Shown piece after piece: positions 40,731-51,288 of a stretch of 64,000 nt of DNA. The stretch is from Bartonella callosciuri. GTDB lineage: Bacteria > Pseudomonadota > Alphaproteobacteria > Rhizobiales > Rhizobiaceae. Location: contig NZ_JACHIM010000003.1 of the NCBI RefSeq assembly GCF_014203215.1, positions 230,761-294,760 of the forward strand, read 5' to 3'. A model generated the notes under the pieces. That model ran no database searches. It saw nothing but the letters and a program-made list of their open reading frames with translations, and was not told the origin of the DNA. The position numbers and the translations under genes are program-made. Each line of letters starts with the position of its first letter. Within the stretch, counting starts at the first letter, position 1.

Positions 40731-42404
40731 CTATGAAAGCCCTTGAATCTGATCATGGTTGTCGAGATACATTTTTTCAGCGATAGGATAACGTGGTAAA
40801 CCAGGCATGGTCATGACATCTCCACAAATGACAACAATGAAGCCTGCACCTGCCAAGAGACGCACTTCTCGTACAGGAATTTCAAAGTCAATAGGAGCGC
40901 CGTATTGTGTAGGATCAGAAGAGAAGGAATAGGGAGTTTTTGCCATACAAATAGGGTATGTGCCAAACTCTTCTTTTTGCCAAGATTCAAGTTGTTTGAG
41001 AATAGGATCAGCAATTACAGCACCGCGACCACCATAGAGATTTTTTATAATAGAGTTAATTTTCTGAATGAGTGGAAGATCATCTTGATACAGAACTTTA
41101 AAATGGGACTCTTTTTCTTCAATCAAGGTAATAAGCTCTTGCGCAAGTTCTATGGCGCCTTTGCCCCCTTTTTGCCAATGTTTGCAAAGAATAGCCTTAT
41201 GTCCAGTTGTTGCAACTATTTTTTGTAACGTACTGATTTCGGCATCGCTATCGGTCTCAAAATGATTAATAGCGACAACACAAGGGATACCGTAATGCTC
41301 CATATTTTTGATATGTCGTAAAAGGTTGGCTGCTCCCTTTTGTAAAGCGGAGATATTCTCTTCTTTGAGATTATTTTTGTCCACACCACCATTCATCTTT
41401 AATGCGCGAATTGTTGCAACAATGACGGTTGCATTTGGTGCAAGACCAGCTTGTCGACATTTAATATTAAAAAACTTTTCTGCTCCAAGATCAGCTCCAA
41501 ATCCTGCTTCCGTAACAACATAATCAGCGAGTTTTAAGGCCGTTTTTGTTGCTATAACGGAATTACAGCCATGAGCAATGTTAGCAAAAGGCCCTCCGTG
41601 AATAAGAACAGGATTATTTTCAATTGTTTGTACGAGATTAGGTTGTATAGCATCTTTGAGAAGAACTGTCATTGCACCTTCTGCATTGAGATCAGCAACT
41701 GTTACAGGTGTTTTATCATAACGATAGGCGACAATAATTTTTTTGAGTCTTTGAGTAAGATCTTCTAGATTTTCAGCAAGACAAAAAATAGCCATAATCT
41801 CGGATGCAACAGTGATATCGAAACCTGTCTGACGTGGGAAACCGTTTGTTACTCCACCCAATGCAATAACAGTGTTGCGTAATGCACGGTCATTCATATC
41901 AAGAACGCGCCTCCAAACAATACGGCGTGGATCAATATTCAGAGTATTTCCCCAGTAAATATGATTATCGATCATTGCGGCAAGAAGATTGTGGGCAGCT
42001 GTAATAGCATGAAAGTCGCCAGTAAAATGCAAATTAAGATCATCCATTGGTACGACTTGGGCATAACCACCTCCAGCAGCACCACCTTTGATACCAAAAC
42101 AGGGGCCTAAAGACGGTTCTCTCAAGGCGGCTATAGTTTTTTTTCCAATGAGATTGAGTGCATCATTGAGTCCAACCGTTGTTGTTGTTTTTCCTTCTCC
42201 GGCAGGCGTTGGATTGATTGCCGTGATGAGGATAAGTTTGCCATCGGGATTTTTATTGAGCGACTTTATGAACGCCGAAGAAATTTTAGCTTTATCATGT
42301 CCATAAGGGATGAGGTTTTCATGTTTGATACCAATTTTTTGCGCAATTTCCGTGATATGTTGCTTTTGAGCAGTGCGGGCAATTTCAATATCTGTTTTAG
42401 GCAT
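40731..42404 (-). CDS. fhs: Formate-tetrahydrofolate ligase
   Basis: ATP-dependent synthesis of 10-formyl-tetrahydrofolate from formate. The P-loop is [12 protein letters not shown] (about 65-76). Other family blocks are [54 protein letters not shown] and [14 protein letters not shown]. The 557 residues are normal. A single gene, with rpsU next on the strand. Confidence 0.98.
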   Translation of the reverse strand: MPKTDIEIARTAQKQHITEIAQKIGIKHENLIPYGHDKAKISSAFIKSLNKNPDGKLILITAINPTPAGEGKTTTTVGLNDALNLIGKKTIAALREPSLGPCFGIKGGAAGGGYAQVVPMDDLNLHFTGDFHAITAAHNLLAAMIDNHIYWGNTLNIDPRRIVWRRVLDMNDRALRNTVIALGGVTNGFPRQTGFDITVASEIMAIFCLAENLEDLTQRLKKIIVAYRYDKTPVTVADLNAEGAMTVLLKDAIQPNLVQTIENNPVLIHGGPFANIAHGCNSVIATKTALKLADYVVTEAGFGADLGAEKFFNIKCRQAGLAPNATVIVATIRALKMNGGVDKNNLKEENISALQKGAANLLRHIKNMEHYGIPCVVAINHFETDSDAEISTLQKIVATTGHKAILCKHWQKGGKGAIELAQELITLIEEKESHFKVLYQDDLPLIQKINSIIKNLYGGRGAVIADPILKQLESWQKEEFGTYPICMAKTPYSFSSDPTQYGAPIDFEIPVREVRLLAGAGFIVVICGDVMTMPGLPRYPIAEKMYLDNHDQIQGLS

Positions 42405-43056
42405 GGAAAAATTCTTTAAACTTAGCTTTTTTGATCGAAAGTATTTATTATATAATCAGATAAGAGAGCCTATAGCACACAGAGATAAGATAAAACAGCA
42501 TAAAAGTTGAGGACATATTGTGCCAATAGGAATGCTAAAGCAGAATAAAAAGCATTTTTGTAGGTTTTTCAGAAAAACGAATCTCTACATTTTTAATTCT
42601 GATAAGTCTTTAGAGGAAATGCGAGATTCAAGAAAACCATATTTATATCAAAATTATGAACTCTCCCAAAGAGCGCATTGTTACATTTTTAAGTTCTCTC
42701 AACAGTTCATTCTATTGGGATTTTCTCTATCTGATTTTAAGAAAGAATGTTATATCTAGGAGAGTTTTATGGAAGAGGGCTTTGTTAAAATGTTGAAAGT
42801 TCTTCAAAGTAGGACAGAATATCCTATTTTGGGCTTTAAAAAATGCAGGAGATCTTCAAAAACTTCCATTTTTAAGCAGTGAAAAACACGCTAAATTCTT
42901 ACACATAAAAAATATTTTAGAAATACGTCCTGATTCGCAATTGAAACGTATAGATAATGATGCTGCTTGATAGCGCTATAGATGCTTGATATAAGGTGGT
43001 TTTATTTTTAAATAATTTTATTAAATATTGAAAAGCATTGAAAAATTGTTATGAGA
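42405..43056. other. Intergenic region with a possible gene remnant
   Basis: About 650 bases between fhs and tRNA-Arg. Apart from the possible remnant at 42769-42970 I see no gene. Confidence 0.4.
42769..42970 (+). pseudogene. Possible frameshifted small gene, unknown
   Basis: An ATG after AGGAGAG opens MEEGFVKMLKVLQ; after a frame change near 42810 another frame continues with FWALKNAGDLQKLPFLSSEK and ends RPDSQLKRIDNDAA before TGA. The composition looks protein-like across the two frames, but I do not recognise the family. Confidence 0.3.
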
Positions 43057-43133
43057 TGGCGCACCCGAAGAGATTCGAACTCCTGACCCCCAGATTCGTA
43101 GTCTGGTGCTCTATCCAGCTGAGCTACGGGTGC
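43057..43133 (-). tRNA. tRNA-Arg (anticodon ACG)
   Basis: A complete cloverleaf on the minus strand: acceptor GCACCCG / CGGGTGC, anticodon stem CCAGA / TCTGG with loop CTACGAA, T-arm with GTTCGAATC, discriminator G and an encoded CCA end (77 nt). The ACG anticodon is normally edited to ICG and reads CGU/CGC/CGA. Confidence 0.97.
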
Positions 43134-43530
43134 ACACATTTTTAATTTCTTATCTTATTAAGACAAAGGGTTCCTAATCGTTTCATTGAAAAATTGCAAG
43201 TGAAACTTGGTTGAAATAAAAATTTTATCTTTTTATTGATAATATATGTAAAAAAAAGGCTATCGTATCTTTTTGGTTTCAGGCGATTTTGTAAGGCCAT
43301 TTCTTTATTTTGTGACCGGTATGACTTAAGATGAGCGATAATTAGATGAACGATAATTAACTTGACGTCTTAGTTTATCAAAGATAGTCAAGCAAAAAAT
43401 TGAGATATGTTTTTTGCGGTGGGGGCAATACATGCTACCTGCAGGTCGGTTTTTGCATGAAACTCGCATATTACTGTTGAGAACTGTTTCAGAAAAATTT
43501 GCATATTCATAATGCAGTAAGGGTAAATGT
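43134..43530. other. Upstream region of the RND operon
   Basis: About 400 bases. It contains an inverted hexamer CTTGAC ... GTCAAG (about 43371-43399) that could be part of a promoter or operator. No gene seen. Confidence 0.35.
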
Positions 43531-44673
43531 ATGGAGTTATTAAAAAAGGCCTTCCCACTGGTGTTGTTCGTTGTTGTTTTGATGATTACTTATTGGGCAG
43601 GGAAACAAAATTCAGAACAACGCACTCCTTTAGTAGGTAAAGCAACAAGTGCATTGCATAAAACTTCAAAGATGACCATGGGAAGACCCCCAACAAATGT
43701 TGTCGTTGATTTTGTAAAGATTCAAGACTTGTATGAAAAGTTGAATGTACTTGGAAGTGGACGAGCGTTTGCTGAGGTGGAGTTGACTCCTTTGTCATCG
43801 GGTATTGTTGATAAGCTTTTTGTATCAGCTGGTTCAAAAATACAAGCGGGTGATGTGATTGCAAAGCTTGATTCTAAAAAGGAGGAAATAGCGGCTGCAA
43901 AAGCAAAAGTACAACGTGATAATAGTGCGTTAACGCTTTCCCGTATTCTTAAATTACGGGACAGCAAGATAGCGACAGAGGTTCAAGAAATTACCGCACG
44001 CTTAGAATTGGATAACGCGAATTTGGTTTTACAGAATGCTGAGTTAGACCTCGATCGGCGAAAAATTCTTGCACCAATTAGTGGAGTCATTGGCATTTTA
44101 CCTATTGATGAGGGCAATGTTGTGACCCTTAATACCATAATAGGTCGTATTGAGAATAGAGAACGTATTTTGGTTGATATATGGGTTCCTGAACGATACG
44201 CATTGCGTATTCATAAAGGAGATGAGGTGACTGCAGCATTAACAGCGCAGCCAGATAAAACTTTTGTTGGTCATATTTATGCGATTGATAATATCGTTGA
44301 TCCAGAAAGTCGCACGCTTCATATTCAGGTTGAAATTAACAACGAAAAAGATACGCTCATGTCTGGTATGTCTTTTTCTGTTGCGTTGCAATTTTATGGT
44401 GGTTCTTTCCCTGTCGTTCATCCTCTTGCAGTTCAATGGGATAGCAAAGGATCATTTGTTTGGCGTGTAAGAGAGGATAAGGTAGAGCCCATACCCGTGT
44501 CCATTATTCGACATACAGCAGATCAGGTATTTGTGAAAGCACCCCTAAACAAAGGTGATCAAGTCGTTATTCAGGGAGTACAAATGCTTCATCCAGGAAG
44601 CAAGGTTACCATTAATGAGTCAAAGTCCTATCAACAGCAGTTATTAGTACCTCGTCGACGGGGTGTACAATGA
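43531..44673 (+). CDS. RND efflux periplasmic adaptor (HlyD/AcrA family)
   Basis: Periplasmic adaptor that joins an RND pump to an outer-membrane channel. The 380 residues show one N-terminal membrane anchor (about 7-23). A lipoyl/barrel-sandwich half follows (TPLSSGIVDKLFVSAGSKIQAGDVIAKLD). Next comes a short helical hairpin (about 120-165), then the second lipoyl half ILAPISGVIGILPIDEGNVV and a beta-barrel and proximal domain. Its stop overlaps the pump gene by four bases (ATGA). No outer-membrane factor gene is nearby, so a TolC-like channel elsewhere is assumed. Confidence 0.95.
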   Translation: MELLKKAFPLVLFVVVLMITYWAGKQNSEQRTPLVGKATSALHKTSKMTMGRPPTNVVVDFVKIQDLYEKLNVLGSGRAFAEVELTPLSSGIVDKLFVSAGSKIQAGDVIAKLDSKKEEIAAAKAKVQRDNSALTLSRILKLRDSKIATEVQEITARLELDNANLVLQNAELDLDRRKILAPISGVIGILPIDEGNVVTLNTIIGRIENRERILVDIWVPERYALRIHKGDEVTAALTAQPDKTFVGHIYAIDNIVDPESRTLHIQVEINNEKDTLMSGMSFSVALQFYGGSFPVVHPLAVQWDSKGSFVWRVREDKVEPIPVSIIRHTADQVFVKAPLNKGDQVVIQGVQMLHPGSKVTINESKSYQQQLLVPRRRGVQ

Positions 44674-47600
44674 GTCAAGAGTCTAATACGAAGCAGCCTA
44701 TGACGCAGACAGAGCAAGGCGGTATGATTGCATTATTTATTCGCAGGCCCATTTTCACTTTTGTTTTGAATGCTATAATCGTAATTGCAGGAATTACTGC
44801 GTGGTTGAATGTTGATGTGCGCGAACTGCCAGATGTTGATATCCCAGTGATGACAATTATGACGGTTTTTTCTGGTGCATCAGCAGAAACAATTGATCGA
44901 GAAATTACAAGAGTTATAGAAGATGCCGTTTCTCGTGTTTCAGGTGTTAAGACGATTTCTTCAAGTTCTTCTTTTGGCAGTTCCCGTGTGGAGATTAATT
45001 TTAATGTTGGCGTTGATTTGAATGTTGCAGCATCTGATATCCGCGATGCTCTCTCTCGCATTACTTACTCTTTACCCAAAAATGCTGATACACCTATGAT
45101 CATTAAAGCAGATTCGAATGCTGCTGCAATGATGTATTTGGTTGTGACTTCATCAACAATGAGTATTGATGATTTAACAATGGTTGTAAATGACCAAATT
45201 GTTGATGCACTTTCGGCAGTTGATGGTGTTGGTGATGTACAAGTTGCTAATGCTCGTACGAAGATTTTTCAAATTGACGTTGATCAAGCAAAACTTGCAA
45301 GCTATGGATTAACCGTGGCGGATATTTCACGCGTTCTTGCTGATATGACAACGGATGCACCCGTGGGATCTTTGCGCAATTCTACGCAAACTTTAATTGT
45401 ACGTGCTACTGCACGTTTAACAACACCGGAAGCTTTTGAACAAGTTGTTTTAAAACCTCATGTGCATCTTGGTGATGTTGCCCAGGTTACTTTGTCACCT
45501 GATATAGAAACGGTTATTCTTCGTGTCAACGGAAAGGCAGGGATTGGAGTGGGAATTGTCCGTAAAGCACAATCCAATACTCTGAATATTTCTCAAGGTG
45601 TTCGAGCGACTCTTGATCATCTCAAAAGTGTTATTCCTTCTTCTGTGCATTTGAGTATTATTAGTGATGATGCAATTTTTATTAAGAGTGCACTTCATGA
45701 GGTTGAGGTTGCATTGGTTATTGCTATTCTCAGCGTTATCTTGGTTATTTTTCTTTTTCTTAGGGATATTCGTGTAACCCTTATACCCGCTTTATCTATT
45801 CCTATTGCTTTGATTGGTACAATTGCTGCTATTTATCTTGTAGGATTTTCGTTAAATATTCTCACATTTTTAGGACTTGTTTTGGCAACAGGGCTTGTGG
45901 TGGATGATGCGATTGTTGTGCTTGAAAATATTGTTCGATGGCGTAATATGGGATTAGGCCCTCGGGCAGCGGCATTTTTAGGAACACGGGAAGTCTTTTT
46001 TGCCGTTTTAGCAACAACATTGACTTTAATTGCTGTTTTTGTGCCTATTTCGTTTCTTCCTGGGCAAGTGGGGGGGCTTTTTAGAGAATTTGGTTTTGTA
46101 TTGGCAATTTCTATTCTGCTTTCTTCGATTGTTGCTTTAACACTTTGTCCTATGTTAGCCTCGCACCTTCTTAAGGGACATGTTGGGGGTAATGGAGAAG
46201 GAGCACATTATTTTAATTTTTTGGATAGATTGGGCTCTTTTTTTAGCAAGTGGTACGCTTACAGTTTGCATAAATGTTTAGGAAGACCTTGGGCTGTTGT
46301 CTTTGCTTCGCTTATTTTCGCAGGTCTTTGTATTGGAGGCTATACGAAACTACAACAGGAATTGACACCAGCAGAAGACAGGGCTCTTATCTTTTTGGTC
46401 ATTAGTGGACCACAGGGTATTTCAACACAATATTTGAATGAGCAGGTAGAGCAAATTGAAGCGAGTTTACAGCCGTTACGCGATACTGGAGAAATTGCTA
46501 ATAGTTATTCTATTGCTGGCATTGGTGGTTCATCTAATACTGCTTTTTTGATTTTGTTACTTTCATCTTGGGAAAAACGTTTACGCAGTCAACAAGAGAT
46601 CGTGGAAGATGTTAATGCAAAGGTTAGACAGTTTCCAGCTGTTTTTGCGTTTGCTGCGCAAGGAAATTCTTTAGGTGTTAAAGGAACAGGTCAAGGATTA
46701 CAATTTGCAATTCTTGGAAATGATTATACAAAATTACAGTCAATTGCTGATAAGCTTGTTAGTGCTTTGCAAGCTGATTCGCATTTTGTTCGCCCACGGC
46801 TTACTGTTGATGCAACGCAACCACAATTTTTTATCGAAATTAATCGAGAAAAAGCCTCTGATTTAGGAATTGATATCACTAATTTAGGTAATACGTTACA
46901 AACAATGTTGGATGGAAAAAAAATTGGTTCCATTTATGTGAATGACCATTCTTATGATGTAAAGCTAACGTCGCGTAAGAATCCTATTAATAATCCTAAT
47001 GATTTGGAAAATATTTTTTTAAAAACCAAAGGCAATAAATATGTTCCTTTATCGGTTGTTGCGAGCTTGCATGAAAAAGCTATTGCACCTCAACTAAAAC
47101 GAGAAAAACGCATGAATGCTGTTATTTTAAGTGCAAATCTTGCTCCAGGTATTGTTTTAGGAAGCGCTTATCAAACTGTACAAAAAATTGCTGCTCCTTT
47201 TTTGTCAGAGGGAAATTATATTGTTCCTTTAGGAGAAGCCGCTACACTTGGTGAAACATCTTCCAATTTTATGATTATTTTTGGAATTGCTTTTGTGATT
47301 ATTTTATTGGTCTTGGCTGCACAGTTTGAAAGTTTTGTTTCAGGATTTATTATCATGGCGACAGTACCATTAGGGATTGGTTGTGCTGTAATTGCTATGC
47401 TTTTAAGTGGAGTTAGTCTTAATATTTACAGTCAAATTGGTTTAATTTTGTTGGTTGGGGTTATGGCTAAAAATGGTATTCTCATTGTGGAATTTGCAGA
47501 TCAGTTGCGTGAAAAACGCAAAAGCGTCCGTGAAGCTATAGAGGAAGCAGCAAATATTCGTCTTCGTCCAGTTTGTATGACGATGATCTGTGCTATTTTA

Positions 47601-47804
47601 GGAGGAATCCCTTTGGTTTTAGCCACAGGTGCTGGTGCAGAAGCACGTGTAGCTTTAGGTTGGGTTATTGTTGGAGGTTTGGGTTTAGCAACTCTTTTGA
47701 CGCTTTATGTGACACCAGTTATTTATCTCTTTCTCGGACGTTTTGTGAGACCAAAAGCAGAAGAATCTCTGCGCTTAACAAGAGAATTTAGCCAAGTTGA
47801 ATGA
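44670..47804 (+). CDS. RND efflux pump, AcrB/MexB type
   Basis: A 1044-residue proton-driven inner-membrane exporter of the HAE1 class. Two repeats of six helices flank large periplasmic loops. Proton-relay residues are present: the Asp pair Asp412-Asp413 in TGLVVDDAIVVLENI and Lys934 in VGVMAKNGILIVEF. The N-terminus has the usual FIRRPIFTFVLNAIIVIAG, and the porter region has DVRELPDVDIPVMTI. Substrates cannot be read from sequence; drugs, dyes and bile-type detergents are common for the class. No regulator gene is adjacent. Confidence 0.96.
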   Translation: MSQESNTKQPMTQTEQGGMIALFIRRPIFTFVLNAIIVIAGITAWLNVDVRELPDVDIPVMTIMTVFSGASAETIDREITRVIEDAVSRVSGVKTISSSSSFGSSRVEINFNVGVDLNVAASDIRDALSRITYSLPKNADTPMIIKADSNAAAMMYLVVTSSTMSIDDLTMVVNDQIVDALSAVDGVGDVQVANARTKIFQIDVDQAKLASYGLTVADISRVLADMTTDAPVGSLRNSTQTLIVRATARLTTPEAFEQVVLKPHVHLGDVAQVTLSPDIETVILRVNGKAGIGVGIVRKAQSNTLNISQGVRATLDHLKSVIPSSVHLSIISDDAIFIKSALHEVEVALVIAILSVILVIFLFLRDIRVTLIPALSIPIALIGTIAAIYLVGFSLNILTFLGLVLATGLVVDDAIVVLENIVRWRNMGLGPRAAAFLGTREVFFAVLATTLTLIAVFVPISFLPGQVGGLFREFGFVLAISILLSSIVALTLCPMLASHLLKGHVGGNGEGAHYFNFLDRLGSFFSKWYAYSLHKCLGRPWAVVFASLIFAGLCIGGYTKLQQELTPAEDRALIFLVISGPQGISTQYLNEQVEQIEASLQPLRDTGEIANSYSIAGIGGSSNTAFLILLLSSWEKRLRSQQEIVEDVNAKVRQFPAVFAFAAQGNSLGVKGTGQGLQFAILGNDYTKLQSIADKLVSALQADSHFVRPRLTVDATQPQFFIEINREKASDLGIDITNLGNTLQTMLDGKKIGSIYVNDHSYDVKLTSRKNPINNPNDLENIFLKTKGNKYVPLSVVASLHEKAIAPQLKREKRMNAVILSANLAPGIVLGSAYQTVQKIAAPFLSEGNYIVPLGEAATLGETSSNFMIIFGIAFVIILLVLAAQFESFVSGFIIMATVPLGIGCAVIAMLLSGVSLNIYSQIGLILLVGVMAKNGILIVEFADQLREKRKSVREAIEEAANIRLRPVCMTMICAILGGIPLVLATGAGAEARVALGWVIVGGLGLATLLTLYVTPVIYLFLGRFVRPKAEESLRLTREFSQVE

Positions 47805-47960
47805 TTAGTAGGGAGAATTTAACTTTTTATTTTCGTTTTAAAAATGTCGCTTTCGGGTCTTATCTTTCCAATTTTTTACTCCTTCATTTTGTATGCGAGC
47901 AGTAAAAATCGGTTGCAATAAAGGAGGCGTCTTCTGTTTTGTTTTTTTGTGTAAGTTTCA

Positions 47961-49655
47961 TTGTCAATGATCATGGGGAATAAGACCATGGAAGACGACT
48001 TATTGATTCGAAACGAAAAAGCTTTTGAAGCGGCTTTGAAAGCTTTAAGAGAACATGCCACAAAGGATGGGGTGGGTGATATCCGTAGGCATTTCCTAGA
48101 AGATGAGCAGCGTTTTTCTCATTTTTCTTTAAGGTTTGATGATCTCCTTTTTGATTTTTCGAAATGTGGTGTGACATTTAAAACGCTGCAACTTTTGGAT
48201 AATTTAGCTATCGCAGCAAATGTTGTAGGCCGACGTGAAGCGATGTTCTCCGGTAAGGCCATTAACATAACTGAAAAGCGCTCGGTTCTTCATACTATAT
48301 TACGTTTGCCTGCTGACGAAGTTTTTATGTTGAATGATCATGATCTTGTTCAGGATGTTCAAGATGTTCTTATTCATATGGAAAGATTCTCTGAAATGGT
48401 TCGTGATGGCAGCTATAAAGGAGAGAGTGGTGAAAAGATAACCGATATTGTGAACATTGGTATTGGGGGTTCTGATCTTGGTCCTGAAATGGTTACATGT
48501 GCTTTAAAACCTTATCACGATGGTCCCCATTGTCATTTTGTTTCTAATGCTGACAGTGCACATATTTTTGATACGCTCTCTTTTTTGAATCCGGCAACAA
48601 CCCTGTTTGTTATTGCTTCTAAAGCTTTTACAACGGTTGAAACAATTGCAAATGCTCAAGTTGCACGACAATGGATTCGTTCGCATTTAGGGGAAAAAGC
48701 TGTTTGCAGGCATTTTGTCGCTGTTTCGAGTGCGGTTGATAAAGTGGCAGAGTTTGGCATAGATTCTTCAAGAGTTTTTGGTTTTTGGGATTGGGTTGGA
48801 GGACGTTATTCGATTTGGTCAGCTATTGGTCTTGTTGTTATGTTAGCAATAGGTGGTCAAAATTTTCGCCAGTTTCTCAAAGGTGGCCAGCATATGGACC
48901 AACATTTTAAAACAGTACCTTTGCATAAAAATATTCCTATTCGCTTTGCGCTTTTAGGGTTCTGGCATCGTGTTATTTGTGATTATTCCTCACGTGCCAT
49001 CATTCCCTATGCTCAGCGTTTAGAGCATTTTCCAGCTTATTTACAACAACTGGATATGGAATCAAATGGGAAGCAGGTTTCTTTAGATGGAAAACCATTA
49101 AACTTTTCAAGTGGTCCAGTTGTTTGGGGTAACGCAGGGACAAATAGTCAACATGCTTTTTTTCAGCTTCTGCATCAAGGAACAGACGTTATTCCTGTAG
49201 AATTTATTTTATTTATAAAAGGGCATGAGCGGAATTTACATTTTATGCATGACATGTTGGTAGCAAACTGCTTAGCGCAATCAAAAGCCTTAATGAAAGG
49301 ACGTAGTGTTGAAGATGCTCGGCGTATCCTTATAAAAAATGGAATTGATGAGTGTGAAGCAGATAATTTAGCTCTTCATAAAAGTTTTGAAGGAAACCGC
49401 CCCAGTATTACGTTAGTTCAAGATTTGTTAACACCTTATACACTCGGTCGTCTTATTGCACTTTATGAGCATCGCATTTTTGTCGAAGGTGTTTTGATGA
49501 ATATTAATTCATTTGATCAATGGGGTGTTGAGCTTGGTAAAGAATTAGCAAGTGAATTGTTGCCAATACTTTGCGGCGAAAACAAAGCTGATAAACGCGA
49601 TAGTTCAACATTAGGATTGTTGGCACATATTCAGGCGAGGAGACGCGCAGAATAA
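47961..49655 (+). CDS. pgi: Glucose-6-phosphate isomerase
   Basis: Interconverts glucose-6-phosphate and fructose-6-phosphate. The 564 residues contain the two PROSITE-type signatures, DWVGGRYSIWSAIGL and the region WGNAGTNSQHAFFQLLHQGTDVIPVEFI, plus NIGIGGSDLGPEMV (phosphate binding). The start is ATG 47961 or the near ATG at 47967. A single gene, 150 bases after the RND pump. Confidence 0.97.
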   Translation: MSMIMGNKTMEDDLLIRNEKAFEAALKALREHATKDGVGDIRRHFLEDEQRFSHFSLRFDDLLFDFSKCGVTFKTLQLLDNLAIAANVVGRREAMFSGKAINITEKRSVLHTILRLPADEVFMLNDHDLVQDVQDVLIHMERFSEMVRDGSYKGESGEKITDIVNIGIGGSDLGPEMVTCALKPYHDGPHCHFVSNADSAHIFDTLSFLNPATTLFVIASKAFTTVETIANAQVARQWIRSHLGEKAVCRHFVAVSSAVDKVAEFGIDSSRVFGFWDWVGGRYSIWSAIGLVVMLAIGGQNFRQFLKGGQHMDQHFKTVPLHKNIPIRFALLGFWHRVICDYSSRAIIPYAQRLEHFPAYLQQLDMESNGKQVSLDGKPLNFSSGPVVWGNAGTNSQHAFFQLLHQGTDVIPVEFILFIKGHERNLHFMHDMLVANCLAQSKALMKGRSVEDARRILIKNGIDECEADNLALHKSFEGNRPSITLVQDLLTPYTLGRLIALYEHRIFVEGVLMNINSFDQWGVELGKELASELLPILCGENKADKRDSSTLGLLAHIQARRRAE

Positions 49656-50146
49656 GTATAATTTGACAGTAAAATCTCAGAAAAGAGTGAAACAAAAATC
49701 GAAATTTGAGTGTAAAAAGATAAAAAATTTTGAAAGGTCTTTGAAGTGGTCAAAAACCGCTTTTGGAAAAATAAATTGGTACAAAATTTGCCGATGAGTT
49801 ACGCTAAAGGTTGGAGCATGATATTCTGTTTTATACTAAGTGGGACAAGGTCGGATTAGGTAGAAATACGTGGTAGTTCATTTTTTATGGGTATTTTTAG
49901 CCATTAAATGCACTCTTTATCAAACTGAATTTTGACAAAAGAAAATCAAAAAAAGTGAAAAATGGTAAAAATTAGAATTTGGCGTCAAAAATGGGAGAAG
50001 GATTTGAAAAATTTTTGAAGACCCTTTGAGAGTTTATTTAAAACCATTTGAAAAAGATACACTGCTACAAAATTTGGTGTCAAACTACCGTCAAATTATA
50101 CAAAACCCATCGACAAGCTACAAAAACATTGCTTTGTCTAATACTT
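49656..50146. other. Repeat-rich region 3' of tRNA-Ser(CGA)
   Basis: About 490 bases with no gene. The right part (about 50001-50146) is homologous, inverted, to the flank of the other tRNA-Ser. A partial third copy of the same unit appears around 49724-49790 (a TTTGAAAGGTCTTTGAAG block and an AAAAATAAATTGGTACAAAATTTG block). Confidence 0.6.
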
Positions 50147-50150
50147 TGGC
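50001..50150 (-). repeat. tRNA-Ser 3'-flank repeat, left copy
   Basis: Flank of tRNA-Ser(CGA) matching in inverted orientation the flank of tRNA-Ser(GGA) at 55827-55965. The inner 60 bases next to the tRNA differ at only about five positions by my alignment; outer parts carry insertions or deletions but still align, as in GAAGACCCTTTGAGAG against GAAGCCCCTTTGAAAA. Confidence 0.85.
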
Positions 50151-50236
50151 GGAGAGAGAGGGATTTGAACCCCCGATAGAGTTGCCCCTATGCCGCATTT
50201 CGAGTGCGGTGCTTTCAACCACTCAGCCATCTCTCC
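50147..50236 (-). tRNA. tRNA-Ser (anticodon CGA)
   Basis: A 90-nt class II tRNA on the minus strand: acceptor GGAGAGA / TCTCTCC, anticodon stem CCGCA / TGCGG with loop CTCGAAA, a long variable arm, T-loop GTTCAAATC, discriminator G and an encoded CCA. Reads UCG codons. Confidence 0.97.
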
Positions 50237-50538
50237 AACAAAAAGTACGACAAAATTTCACACTATTTGAGTATATGGCGGCTAGATAACCTTCAATTAC
50301 TTTTAGCACAACCTTTTTTTGCTTTTTTGTGGGATTTTATTGACAGAGAATAGAAATTCCGTCATATATGCACCGAATGCAAGCGCGGAGAAATCCGCGC
50401 ATGTTTATGTTTTGAAGGTATTTTATCCTTCTTTTAGATCCATTACGACTGATAAAAAGCAGCCTATTTTCCCTTATTGACAGGGCAGAAATCAAACTAA
50501 GAGTAAAATAAGAGCTGGAGTGAACGAAAGGATAAAAA
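50237..50538 (+). promoter_or_regulatory. Leader region of rplU-rpmA with two hairpins
   Basis: About 300 bases between tRNA-Ser and rplU. A TTGACA at 50340-50345 could be the -35 of a promoter; the -10 is unclear. Downstream is a perfect stem-loop GCGCGGA-GAAA-TCCGCGC at 50383-50400 with a GNRA tetraloop. A second hairpin GAAGG / CCTTC at 50414-50431 is followed by four T. The pair resembles an attenuator or a ribosomal-protein leader, but the second stem is weak. A second TTGACA lies at 50477-50482. Confidence 0.45.
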
Positions 50539-51006
50539 ATGTTCGCAGTCATTAAAACTGGTGGTAAGCAATACCGCGTTGTTGCTGATCAGGTGGTGAA
50601 AATTGAAAAAATTATGGGTAATGCGGGTGAGGTTATTGAATTCAAAGACATACTGATGGTTGGGCAAGAAGGTAATGCGGTTATTGGCGCACCTTTTGTT
50701 GCCGATGCTTTGGTTACGGCTGAGATTACAGAGCAAACACGTGGGCGCAAGGTTATTGCATTTAAGAAGCGCCGTCGTCAGAATTCAAAACGCACGCGTG
50801 GTCATCGCCAAGAAGTGACAACACTTCGTATTTTAGAAATTTTAATGGGTGGTTCAAAACCTAAAAAAGAAGCCACTGTATCAAAAGAAACGACAAAGGA
50901 AACAAAAGCCACTGCTTCTGTTAAGAAAACGGTCAAAAAAGCTGCTGAAAAAAAGATCGCACCACAGAAGAAAGTGGCTGTAGCATCAAAGAATAAAGAA
51001 GATTAA
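50539..51006 (+). CDS. rplU: 50S ribosomal protein L21
   Basis: Large-subunit protein binding 23S rRNA. The first 100 residues are a standard L21 ([25 protein letters not shown], then [28 protein letters not shown]). From about residue 108 a lysine/alanine/threonine-rich tail of nearly 50 residues follows, as seen in other Hyphomicrobiales L21 proteins but absent from E. coli L21. It is 12 bases upstream of rpmA. Confidence 0.97.
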   Translation: MFAVIKTGGKQYRVVADQVVKIEKIMGNAGEVIEFKDILMVGQEGNAVIGAPFVADALVTAEITEQTRGRKVIAFKKRRRQNSKRTRGHRQEVTTLRILEILMGGSKPKKEATVSKETTKETKATASVKKTVKKAAEKKIAPQKKVAVASKNKED

Positions 51007-51018
51007 AGGAGAACGTCC

Positions 51019-51288
51019 ATGGCACATAAAAAAGCTGGTGGTTCCTCGCGTAATGGTCGCGACTCAGAGTCGAAACGTCTTGGCGTTAAAAAGTTTGGTG
51101 GTGAAGCCGTTATTGCTGGAAATATTATTGTTCGCCAACGTGGTACGCGCTGGCACCCTGGTGACAATGTCGGCATTGGAAAAGATCATACCCTTTTTGC
51201 ATTGTCAAATGGTACAGTTTCTTTTCAAAGGAAAGCAAATAACCGTTCGTATGTCTCGGTTATTTCTATGGCAGAGGGAGCAGAGTAG
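51019..51288 (+). CDS. rpmA: 50S ribosomal protein L27
   Basis: An 89-residue protein near the peptidyl-transferase centre. [29 protein letters not shown] and [28 protein letters not shown] are the family signature. Follows rplU in the same operon and ends before a strong terminator. A different frame in the same place is open by chance. Confidence 0.98.
   Translation: MAHKKAGGSSRNGRDSESKRLGVKKFGGEAVIAGNIIVRQRGTRWHPGDNVGIGKDHTLFALSNGTVSFQRKANNRSYVSVISMAEGAE

Noticed and set aside
42520..42759. 79-codon open frame after fhs
   Set aside because: GTG start without a ribosome site and no family similarity that I can see.
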